NCBI GenBank assembly: GCA_021152765.1
Contig: JAGKUT010000062.1
Span: 1-5,436 of the forward strand
Reading direction: 5' to 3'
DNA: 5,436 nt
Source: Actinomycetes bacterium
GTDB lineage: Bacteria; Bacillota_I; Bacilli_A; RF39; UBA660
Part shown: in pieces, positions 1 through 5,371 of the stretch
Position numbering within the stretch: position 1 is the first letter of the stretch
Layout: each line of letters begins with the position of its first letter
The notes under the pieces: model-generated
Seen by the model: only the letters and a program-made list of their open reading frames with translations
The model's database searches: none
Told to the model about the DNA's origin: nothing
Position numbers and translations under genes: made by a program

Positions 1-772
1 TTATTGTTATATTTTCGTTTATGTTTTTATTTGTTTTAAATAGTATTAATAAACCTATTCCTGCTCCTGTTAATAATCCTGATAGTGTAGCACCTAGAGT
101 TATTGTATTATTTACATATAATTCTGTTATAAGTATACTTGCTCCACAGTTAGGTATTAGTCCTACTAAGCTTGATAAGAAGTATGAGAATATTGTGTTT
201 TTCATGAATAAGTTTTCTAAGAAGGATTCTCCTAGGTATTCAAATATAATGTTTATTATGAATGAAAATATCATTATAAATAATGTAATACTTAATGTAT
301 GTTTTAAAGCAGATTTAATAATACTGTGATTATGATTACAGTTACAATGATCATGTTCACACAATGATTCTATTTGTGGTTGTTCTTTTTTTCTTAGTAC
401 TAAATCAATTATAAATCCTGATATCATACCTATTAGGAATTTTAGTCCTAGTATTTTTAATATTATACTTGTTTCTGCTTTATTAGCAATTAATATAGGT
501 AACATTTCATCACTAGTTGATAAGTATACTGATATTAATGTTCCTAGTGAAATTATTCTTGTTGCGTATAAGTTTGTAGCTGAAGCACTTATTCCACATT
601 GTGGTATTACTCCAAGTAAGCTTCCAAAAAATGGTCCAAATTTCTTTGATTTTGTTATTATCTTTTTATTATTTATTTTGTGTTCTATATATTCTATTAT
701 TAAGAATGTAACAAATAAAAATGGTAATAATTTTACTGTATCTAGTAGTGTATCTTGTATTATATCTAACAT
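1..772 (-). CDS. ArsP_2-type putative 10TM heavy-metal (arsenic/manganese) exporter, 3' end off window
   Basis: The frame is open from ATG at 772 to the window edge: 257 codons and no stop, so the C-terminus is missing. AAAAGGAG lies 7 nt before the ATG and fixes the start. The protein is hydrophobic and has two related halves. Around residues 45-85 it reads SLLGVIPQCGISA followed by LYATRIISLGTL; around 196-240 it reads SSLVGLIPNCGASI followed by LYVNNTITLGATL. The PQCG (57-60) and PNCG (207-210) motifs and the YLSTSDEMLP stretch (83-92) match what I remember of the ArsP_2 family, described as putative 10TM heavy-metal exporters and sometimes named putative manganese transporters. A soluble loop at 137-149 carries three Cys and four His (CEHDHCNCNHNH), a likely metal-binding site. 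It should act in the cytoplasmic membrane. Substrate is not determined. It has its own promoter and a palindrome at the predicted transcription start. Family assignment rests on motif memory, not a search. Confidence 0.85.
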   Translation of the reverse strand, partial: MLDIIQDTLLDTVKLLPFLFVTFLIIEYIEHKINNKKIITKSKKFGPFFGSLLGVIPQCGISASATNLYATRIISLGTLISVYLSTSDEMLPILIANKAETSIILKILGLKFLIGMISGFIIDLVLRKKEQPQIESLCEHDHCNCNHNHSIIKSALKHTLSITLFIMIFSFIINIIFEYLGESFLENLFMKNTIFSYFLSSLVGLIPNCGASILITELYVNNTITLGATLSGLLTGAGIGLLILFKTNKNINENITI

Positions 773-787
773 ATTAATTCTCCTTTT

Positions 788-806
788 AATGCAAAAATGT
801 TGCATT
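788..806. promoter_or_regulatory. Operator-like palindrome at the start of the exporter transcript
   Basis: A perfect 7-bp inverted repeat, AATGCAA-N5-TTGCATT, spans 788-806. It begins 1 nt past the -10 box, so it covers the predicted transcription start (about 801-802) and ends before the ribosome binding site. The position and half-site form suit a dimeric repressor such as a metalloregulator. It could instead form a small stem-loop at the 5' end of the mRNA. No regulator gene is present in the window. Confidence 0.45.
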
Positions 807-807
807 T

Positions 808-837
808 ATCATATCAAATATTTTAGTATCTTGTCAA
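808..837 (-). promoter_or_regulatory. Sigma-A type promoter of the heavy-metal exporter gene
   Basis: A consensus -35 TTGACA (837-832) and a -10 TATGAT (813-808) are separated by 18 nt. The -35 lies 3 nt past the T-tract of the preceding gene's terminator. The predicted start near 801-802 gives a leader of about 30 nt, too short for a riboswitch. Confidence 0.75.
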
Positions 838-840
838 TAG

Positions 841-862
841 AAAAAAAGAGGAATTATCCTCT
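841..862 (-). terminator. Intrinsic terminator of the 60-residue orphan gene
   Basis: On the minus strand, a 6-bp stem AGAGGA/TCCTCT with a TAAT loop is followed by a run of six T. The first stem bases fall inside the gene's TAG stop codon. The hairpin is almost identical to the one after ddl (1101-1123). Confidence 0.8.
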
Positions 863-1043
863 AAAATTTTCTTTTAAATTTGGATGGTCTATCAAGTCTT
901 TTTACTTTTGTTTTTCTTTGTTGTGGGAATTCTAGTTGCGATCCATATTGTAGTGATTTTCTTCCTGTATCCTTCTCTAATCTCTTTAATTCAAGTCTTA
1001 AAACCTTTGATTTTAAATTTGGTTGTTCCTCTATTATTTCCAT
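861..1043 (-). CDS. Small, strongly basic orphan protein (60 residues), function unknown
   Basis: I do not recognise this protein. It is very likely a real gene. It has a consensus promoter about 28 nt upstream, a ribosome binding site (CGAGG, 6 nt before the ATG) and a terminator that overlaps its TAG stop codon. Codon choice (AAA, AGA, CTA, CAA, ATA) matches the neighbours. The sequence has 11 Lys and 7 Arg against 6 Glu and 2 Asp, a net charge near +10. Residues 2-6 are acidic. Residues 9-25 have a Leu/charged pattern typical of an amphipathic helix. Residues 40-60 are mostly Lys, Arg, Pro and Gln and look disordered. There are no Cys or His residues, no signal peptide and no membrane segment. 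This composition would suit a nucleic-acid- or ribosome-associated protein, but that is inference only. It is transcribed separately from ddl and from the exporter gene. Confidence 0.7.
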   Translation of the reverse strand: MEIIEEQPNLKSKVLRLELKRLEKDTGRKSLQYGSQLEFPQQRKTKVKRLDRPSKFKRKF

Positions 1044-1070
1044 TTTTTTCCTCGATTCATTTATGTTTTT

Positions 1071-1099
1071 ATAATATAATATTCTATTTTTATTGTCAA
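1071..1099 (-). promoter_or_regulatory. Sigma-A type promoter of the 60-residue orphan gene
   Basis: A perfect -35 TTGACA (1099-1094) and a -10 TATTAT (1076-1071) lie 17 nt apart, so strong constitutive expression is expected. The -35 is 1 nt past the T-tract of the ddl terminator. The predicted start near 1064 gives a leader of about 20 nt ending in the CGAGG ribosome binding site. Confidence 0.8.
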
Positions 1100-1100
1100 C

Positions 1101-1123
1101 AAAAAAAGAGGTATTATCCTCTT
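1101..1123 (-). terminator. Intrinsic terminator of the hydrolase-ddl operon
   Basis: On the minus strand, a stem AAGAGG/CCTCTT with an ATAATA loop runs straight into T residues. The first stem bases are also part of the TAA stop codon of ddl, so coding sequence and terminator overlap. Confidence 0.8.
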
Positions 1124-2303
1124 AGTTAACTTTCATTCCTTTTGAACCTTTTAATCCATTACAGTTACTTAATATATTTGTTTCGAATGAATATGTTTTA
1201 CTGCTTCTATTTTTGAAGTCTTTTATTGCGATATTAATCATATCGTCTAATAATTCATTGTATGGTTTTCCTGCTGGTTCCCATAGATAGAATGATAGAC
1301 TTCCTGGTATTGTATTTGGTTCATTTACATAGAATTTGTTATTCTTTTTATCTATTATATAGTCTATTCTACATACTCCACTTAGATTTAGTGCTCTGAA
1401 TACTTTTTTTGATGTTTCTTTTATTTCTTTTGTTAGATCATCACTGATTCTTGCTGGTATTACTCTATTTGTACTAGCCATTCCTTTTGAGCCTTTTGTT
1501 TTTCCACCACCAAGATATTTGTCTTGATATGATAGGAATTCATCTGCACCCATTACTTCTTCTAGTACTCCTGTTTGTTGTGATTGATAGTTTCCAAGTA
1601 CACTACAGTTTACTTCTGTCATATTTTCTATTACTTTTTCTACTACTATTTTTGTATCGTATTCGATTGCTTCTTCTATTGATTTTTCTAATTCATCTTC
1701 TGTTCTTGCTATTGATATACCAACACTACTTCCTAGGTTTGCTGGTTTAATTATAACTGGATATCCTAGTTTTTTTATTTTCTTTTCTATTTCTTCTTTT
1801 GATGTATAGTATTCTGTGTCATAGAACCATGTGTATGGTACTACTGGAATGTCTTCTGCAGCAAATACTTGTTTCATTACTACTTTGTCTTGTCCTAATG
1901 CAGCTCCAAGTACTCTACTTCCAACATATGGAATTCCTATTGTGTCTAAGTATCCTTGAAGTGTTCCATCTTCTACATTTATTCCATGTACTATTGGGAA
2001 TGCTACATCAAGTTCAGCTACATCTTTTCTAAATAATCCTTTTGTATTTACTAAGAAATAAGTGTTATCTTTTTTACAAAGTGTAACTTTTTTTGCATAT
2101 CTTTTTAATAAATCCATGTCTTTATAGATATTAATATCTTCTAACATTTTCCCTGTATACCATGTTCTATCTTTTCCAATATATATAGGAATAATATCGT
2201 ATTTATTTCTATCCATGTTGTTTATTGCTTGTATTGCTGAAATAATACTTACTTCATGTTCAACTGTTTCCCCACCGAATATAACTCCAACTTTTATTTT
2301 CAT
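1122..2303 (-). CDS. ddl: D-alanine--D-alanine ligase
   Basis: An ATP-grasp ligase that joins two D-alanines in the cytoplasm to make the peptidoglycan stem dipeptide. Motifs in order: N-terminal FGGETVEHEVSIIS (9-22), with the Glu that binds the first D-Ala; FPIVHG and VEDGTLQGYLD (102-120); QDK (138-140); the ATP-grasp loop IIKPANLGSSVGIS (184-197); VVEKVIE (220-226); GVCRIDYIID (309-318); and the metal-binding VNEPNTIPGSLSFYLWEP (326-343). SYQDKY in the omega loop (258-263) has the Tyr seen in D-Ala-D-Ala enzymes, not the His of VanA-type D-Ala-D-Lac ligases. At 393 residues it is longer than most Ddl proteins (about 300-370); the extra length includes a tail after about residue 367. The start is set by AGGAG, 8 nt before the ATG. 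The gene lies 10 nt after the hydrolase stop, and its ribosome binding site begins almost at that stop, so the two are probably co-transcribed and may be translationally coupled. Confidence 0.96.
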   Translation of the reverse strand: MKIKVGVIFGGETVEHEVSIISAIQAINNMDRNKYDIIPIYIGKDRTWYTGKMLEDINIYKDMDLLKRYAKKVTLCKKDNTYFLVNTKGLFRKDVAELDVAFPIVHGINVEDGTLQGYLDTIGIPYVGSRVLGAALGQDKVVMKQVFAAEDIPVVPYTWFYDTEYYTSKEEIEKKIKKLGYPVIIKPANLGSSVGISIARTEDELEKSIEEAIEYDTKIVVEKVIENMTEVNCSVLGNYQSQQTGVLEEVMGADEFLSYQDKYLGGGKTKGSKGMASTNRVIPARISDDLTKEIKETSKKVFRALNLSGVCRIDYIIDKKNNKFYVNEPNTIPGSLSFYLWEPAGKPYNELLDDMINIAIKDFKNRSSKTYSFETNILSNCNGLKGSKGMKVN

Positions 2304-2313
2304 GTTTATACTC

Positions 2314-3045
2314 CTATCCTAAAAAGCTTTTTAATACGCTTATTGTTTGTCCTAGTCTTTCTAGGTATGCGTAGTGTGTGCATCCTTCATATACTACTAA
2401 TCCTGCATCTTTTATTAGTTTTTCTAATTCGTATGCTCTTTCGATTGATACTGCTTCATCATTAGTACCCCATATTAGTAGTGTAGGACATTTTATTTTT
2501 TTGATATCTTCTTTTATATCTAGGTTTACGTGACCTACTAATATATTTCTCATAACTCCACTTGCATTTCTATAGTCTGTAGAGCCCATGTGTCTTTTAG
2601 CAAAGTCTTCTAGTTTGTTTAATAGTGGTACTTTTTTTAGTGTCTTTAGAAGTTTTGCTTTCATAGTGACTTTTTGTATTTCTTTACAGAATGGACTTGC
2701 TAGACAAACTAGTTTTTCTGTTTCATACTTGCTAGCATATAATAATCCTAGTTTCCCACCAAATGAATGTCCTATTATTATTGGTTTTTCTACTTTTAAT
2801 TCTTCTAATGCTTTATGTATTAGTTCTACATAATCGTAGCATGAGAAAAATTCCTTTGGCTCGCTACTATGTCCAAATCCTGGTAAGTCAAAGATTACAA
2901 TATCAAAGTCTTTAGTGAATCTGTCACCAATTGGTTTCATCATATCTATGTTTTGTCCCCAACCGTGTAACAGTACTATTGTTTTTCCTTCAATATTTCC
3001 ATACCTTTGATAGTTTAAGTTTACATCCATAATTTTCATTTTCAT
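2314..3045 (-). CDS. Alpha/beta hydrolase fold protein
   Basis: A complete 243-residue alpha/beta hydrolase of usual family length. It has the oxyanion-hole motif LLHGWG (25-30), DLPGFGHS (53-60), the nucleophile elbow GHSFGG (92-97) with Ser94, the acid Asp196 in WGTNDEAV (192-199) and the base His224 in CTHYAYLE (222-229). The catalytic triad is therefore intact. The cap region at about 118-180 is basic and helical. No signal peptide is seen, so it is probably cytoplasmic. The substrate cannot be read from sequence; esterases, lipases and ring-cleavage hydrolases share this fold. It is the first gene of a two-gene unit with ddl, which hints at a wall or envelope link, but that is inference. 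The reading frame starts ATG-AAA-ATG; the first ATG sits best with GGTGA, 5 nt upstream. The predicted leader is only about 12 nt. Confidence 0.93.
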   Translation of the reverse strand: MKMKIMDVNLNYQRYGNIEGKTIVLLHGWGQNIDMMKPIGDRFTKDFDIVIFDLPGFGHSSEPKEFFSCYDYVELIHKALEELKVEKPIIIGHSFGGKLGLLYASKYETEKLVCLASPFCKEIQKVTMKAKLLKTLKKVPLLNKLEDFAKRHMGSTDYRNASGVMRNILVGHVNLDIKEDIKKIKCPTLLIWGTNDEAVSIERAYELEKLIKDAGLVVYEGCTHYAYLERLGQTISVLKSFLG

Positions 3046-3063
3046 AAAATCACCATCGGATTA

Positions 3064-3092
3064 ATTATAGCATAAAAAAGAAGACTTATAAA
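3064..3092 (-). promoter_or_regulatory. Extended -10 promoter of the hydrolase-ddl operon, overlapping the pyrG terminator
   Basis: TATAAT (3069-3064) is preceded by TGC, giving an extended -10. A weak -35, TTTATA, sits 17 nt upstream at 3092-3087, inside the pyrG terminator hairpin. The block TGCTATAATTAA is identical to that of the pyrG promoter (4804-4832). The predicted start near 3057 leaves a very short leader. Confidence 0.7.
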
Positions 3093-3103
3093 TATAAATC
3101 TTC
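3074..3103 (-). terminator. Intrinsic terminator of pyrG
   Basis: The minus strand carries an inverted repeat, GAAGATTTATA/TATAAGTCTTC (3103-3080), with one T-G wobble, followed by six T (3079-3074). The GC-richer base of the stem and the T-run form a typical terminator about 40 nt after the pyrG stop codon. The next promoter overlaps it. Confidence 0.85.
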
Positions 3104-3144
3104 AAATATTCTTTATTTTCTAAAGGTTTTTTTATTTTTTCTTT

Positions 3145-4743
3145 CTATTTTATACTAGCTTTAATGAATGAATCAAATAATGGGTGTGGTCTTGTTGGAC
3201 GACTCTTGAATTCTGGGTGGAATTGACTTGCTATAAAGTGTGGATGATCTTTTAGTTCTATTATTTCTACTAGGTTGTTTGCTTCATTAATTCCTGAGAA
3301 TATCATTCCTTTATCTTCTAATTGTTCTTTATATTTATTATTAAATTCATATCTATGTCTATGACGTTCTAGTATTTTATCTTCTTTATATATTTTACTT
3401 GCTAATGTATTTGGTACTAATGTACATTCATAGTTTCCTAGTCTTAATGTTCCTCCCATATTACTTACTGCTTTTTGGTCAGCCATTAAGTCTATTACTG
3501 GGTTTTTACATACTGGATTAAATTCTGTTGATGTTGCATCTTCTAGTTTTAGTACGTTTTGGGCAAATTCAATTACAGCTAGTTGCATTCCTAAGCATAT
3601 TCCTAGGAAAGGTATTTTATTTGTTCTAGCGTAGTTAATTGCTTTTATTTTTCCATCTGTTCCTCTAGTTCCAAATCCTCCTGGTACTAATATACCTTTT
3701 GAGTTTTTGAATATTTCTTTTAAATTTACGTTATCACTCTCTAGATTTTCTGAATCTATCCAATTGATATTTACTTTTGTGTTGTATTTATATCCTGCAT
3801 GTTTTAATGCTTCAGCTACTGATATGTATGCATCATGTAGTTCTACATATTTTCCTACTAAAGCTATTTCTATTTCATTTTTTAGGTTATCAACTGTTTT
3901 GATTAAGTCTTCCCAATATTTTAAGTTTGCTTTTTTAATTGGTAAATTAAATTGTTTTAATACTATTTCATCAAAACCTTGTTTATGATAATTTATAGGT
4001 ATTTCATATATATTTTTTACATCTATTGAATCTATTACATTTTCTACTGGTACTGAGCAGAATAGAGACAATTTTTTCTTTATATTTTCTCCTGTTTCAA
4101 ATGGTGCTCTGCAAACTAGTGCATCTGGTCTTATTCCCATATTTCTTAAGTCTCTAACACTATTTTGTGTTGGTTTTGTTTTTAGTTCATTTGAACCATA
4201 AATATATGGAATTAGTGTACAGTGTACGAAGAATGTGTTTTCAGTTCCTTTTTCATATTGAATTTGTCTTAATGCTTCTATCATTGATTGTGATTCAATA
4301 TCTCCAACAGTACCACCAATTTCTGTTATTACTATATCTGCGCCAGTTACTGTTCCTGCTTCATATACTTTGTTTTTAATTTCATTTGTTACGTGAGGTA
4401 CCATTTGTACTGTTGCACCTAAATAGTCTCCTCTTCTTTCTTTTTCTATTACTGATTTGAAGATTTTACCATTTGTTATATTTGAAGTGTAGTTTAATTC
4501 TTCATCTATAAATCTTTCGTAGTGTCCTAAGTCTAGGTCTGTTTCGCATCCATCATATGTTACGAATACTTCACCATGTTGAATAGGGTTCATTGTTCCT
4601 GGATCAACATTAATATAAGGGTCAAATTTTTGCATGAATACTTTATATCCACGTGATTTTAATAAAAGAGCTAATGATGACGCTGTAATTCCCTTACCTA
4701 ATCCTGATACAACACCACCAGTTACAAATACATATTTTGTCAT
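3145..4743 (-). CDS. pyrG: CTP synthase (glutamine hydrolysing)
   Basis: A full-length 532-residue CTP synthase, which converts UTP, ATP and glutamine to CTP in the cytoplasm as the last step of pyrimidine nucleotide synthesis. The N-terminal synthetase domain (about 1-270) starts with YVFVTGGVVSGLGKGITASS (4-23), including the nucleotide-binding SGLGKG. It continues with KFDPYINVDPGTM (39-51), HGEVFVTYDGCETDLDLGHYERF (56-78), EIGGTVGDIES (141-151) and KPTQNSVRDLR (190-200). The class I glutaminase domain (about 290-530) has the nucleophile Cys383 in GICLGMQ (381-387) and the His509/Glu511 pair in FHPEF (508-512). All key residues are present. The start is fixed by a strong AGGGAGG, 7 nt before the ATG. 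It is expressed from its own promoter through a leader that carries an intrinsic terminator, and ends in its own terminator, so it appears monocistronic. Confidence 0.98.
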   Translation of the reverse strand: MTKYVFVTGGVVSGLGKGITASSLALLLKSRGYKVFMQKFDPYINVDPGTMNPIQHGEVFVTYDGCETDLDLGHYERFIDEELNYTSNITNGKIFKSVIEKERRGDYLGATVQMVPHVTNEIKNKVYEAGTVTGADIVITEIGGTVGDIESQSMIEALRQIQYEKGTENTFFVHCTLIPYIYGSNELKTKPTQNSVRDLRNMGIRPDALVCRAPFETGENIKKKLSLFCSVPVENVIDSIDVKNIYEIPINYHKQGFDEIVLKQFNLPIKKANLKYWEDLIKTVDNLKNEIEIALVGKYVELHDAYISVAEALKHAGYKYNTKVNINWIDSENLESDNVNLKEIFKNSKGILVPGGFGTRGTDGKIKAINYARTNKIPFLGICLGMQLAVIEFAQNVLKLEDATSTEFNPVCKNPVIDLMADQKAVSNMGGTLRLGNYECTLVPNTLASKIYKEDKILERHRHRYEFNNKYKEQLEDKGMIFSGINEANNLVEIIELKDHPHFIASQFHPEFKSRPTRPHPLFDSFIKASIK

Positions 4744-4757
4744 GTGACTACCTCCCT

Positions 4758-4792
4758 AAAAAAAATATCAGCTCTCTTTTCGAGAACTGATA
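4758..4792 (-). terminator. Leader terminator (attenuator) of pyrG
   Basis: Between the pyrG promoter and its ribosome binding site, the minus strand has an 11-bp stem, TATCAGTTCTC/GAGAGCTGATA, with one T-G wobble and a GAAAA loop (4792-4766). Eight T follow directly (4765-4758), then AGGGAGG. RNA polymerase starting near 4797 would meet a full terminator within about 40 nt, the layout of an attenuator. CTP-controlled attenuation of pyrG is known in Bacillus, where the transcript starts GGGC and adds extra G when CTP is low. Here the predicted start reads A-run-GAGCC, so the same mechanism is not evident. It could also end transcripts coming from the 158-residue gene. Confidence 0.8.
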
Positions 4793-4803
4793 GGCTCTTT
4801 TTA

Positions 4804-4832
4804 ATTATAGCACAATCACTATTTTCTATAAA
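4804..4832 (-). promoter_or_regulatory. Extended -10 promoter of pyrG
   Basis: A perfect TATAAT (4809-4804) is preceded by TGC. The -35 is weak (TTTATA, 4832-4827) with a 17-nt spacer. The predicted start is at 4798-4797. The same element combination drives the hydrolase-ddl operon. Confidence 0.75.
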
Positions 4833-4837
4833 ATAGT
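4818..4837. repeat. Inverted repeat over the pyrG -35 region
   Basis: A perfect 8-bp inverted repeat, ACTATTTT-CTAT-AAAATAGT, overlaps the -35 hexamer. It has no T-tract in the direction of transcription, so it is not a terminator for the upstream gene. It could be an operator, but repeats of this length made largely of A and T are expected by chance in such DNA. Confidence 0.3.
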
Positions 4838-4848
4838 TTTTTATAAAT

Positions 4849-5325
4849 TTATAAATATTTTTTTAATACTTCCATGCTCATCTCTTGCATACTAACATAT
4901 TCTGACACTATTTCATTTACAGTATTATCAATTTCTTTTTTATTTAGTATTCTTCTTCCCTCTATTATTCCCATATTTATTCCTTGTAGTAATAGTTCTG
5001 CAAGCTTACTAGTTGTATCGTCTGTTAGTGTTTTCATTTCTATTCCATACCAAGTTCTAGCTTTGTTTAAAGCACTTGTTTCATGTGGTTTACCATCGTT
5101 GTATTCTGGATATATTTCTTCTATTTCTTCTTTTATTTTATTATACTTTTCATAGTCTTTTTGTAGATATTCTCTTAAGTCATTATTGTCTACTTTTTCT
5201 AGTATGAAGTGTATGGCATCCATTCCCATACATGCACCTTTACATATTTCATCTAATGCGTTTATGTTTTCACTATTTTGATTTTCTGATTCATTTTTTG
5301 TTTCATTTTTTTCATTATTTTCCAT
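4849..5325 (-). CDS. Predicted helical-bundle protein, possibly ferritin-like (DUF2383-type)
   Basis: A 158-residue protein of unproven function. Residues 1-20 are a low-complexity tail of Glu, Asn, Lys and Ser. The remainder reads as about four amphipathic helices (roughly 22-45, 47-72, 85-126 and 131-156). Recognisable stretches are ALDEICKGACMGMDAI (23-38), a Tyr/Glu-rich second helix, KARTWYGIEMKTLTDDTTSKLAELL (88-112) and INMGIIEGRRIL (116-127). The pattern resembles small Firmicutes four-helix-bundle proteins of the ferritin-like/DUF2383 type; that link is from memory and uncertain. Two Cys (28, 32) lie four residues apart in the first helix. No signal peptide or membrane segment is seen. 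The start is supported by GGTGAT just before the ATG, which lies in one arm of an inverted repeat. No clear promoter or terminator of its own is visible, so it may be co-transcribed with the gene upstream and end at the pyrG leader terminator. Confidence 0.88.
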   Translation of the reverse strand: MENNEKNETKNESENQNSENINALDEICKGACMGMDAIHFILEKVDNNDLREYLQKDYEKYNKIKEEIEEIYPEYNDGKPHETSALNKARTWYGIEMKTLTDDTTSKLAELLLQGINMGIIEGRRILNKKEIDNTVNEIVSEYVSMQEMSMEVLKKYL

Positions 5326-5328
5326 TTT

Positions 5329-5353
5329 ATCACCATTTTTATTATGTGGTGAT
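5329..5353 (-). promoter_or_regulatory. Inverted repeat covering the ribosome binding site of the 158-residue gene
   Basis: In the mRNA, ATCACCA (5353-5347) and TGGTGAT (5335-5329) can pair across an 11-nt loop. The second arm contains the only ribosome binding site (GGTGAT, 3 nt before the ATG), so pairing would hide it. The 7-bp stem with a large A-rich loop is of modest stability. Confidence 0.4.
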
Positions 5354-5371
5354 TTTTATTTTTTATTCTTT

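Noticed and set aside
21..329. Open frame on the plus strand near the left edge
   Set aside because: It is antisense to the ArsP_2-type exporter, which has family motifs, a ribosome binding site and a promoter on the minus strand.
773..802. yybP-ykoY type manganese riboswitch before the exporter
   Set aside because: The predicted leader is only about 30 nt, far too short for that element.
880..1129. Plus-strand open frames across the orphan gene region
   Set aside because: They run through the minus-strand promoter and terminator signals, and none has a ribosome binding site comparable to the minus-strand gene.
1487..2032. Two plus-strand open frames with very Leu-rich, membrane-like translations
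   Set aside because: They are antisense to ddl; the Leu/Phe bias is the complement of its A-rich, Lys/Glu-rich coding sequence.
1122..2303. VanA-type D-Ala-D-Lac ligase (resistance gene)
   Set aside because: The omega loop has SYQDKY with the Tyr of D-Ala-D-Ala enzymes, and no vanH or vanX neighbours are present.
3104..3130. Second hairpin after pyrG (CTTTA/TAAAG)
   Set aside because: Only 5 bp, nearly all A-T, and no T-run; it does not add to the clear terminator at 3074-3103.
4744..4803. PyrR-binding or riboswitch leader in front of pyrG
   Set aside because: The leader holds only one simple hairpin, with no room for an antiterminator plus protein-binding loop.
5329..5363. Plus-strand intrinsic terminator (TCACCA/TGGTGA followed by a T-rich tract)
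   Set aside because: No plus-strand gene leads into it; the same repeat is better explained by its overlap with the minus-strand ribosome binding site, or chance.
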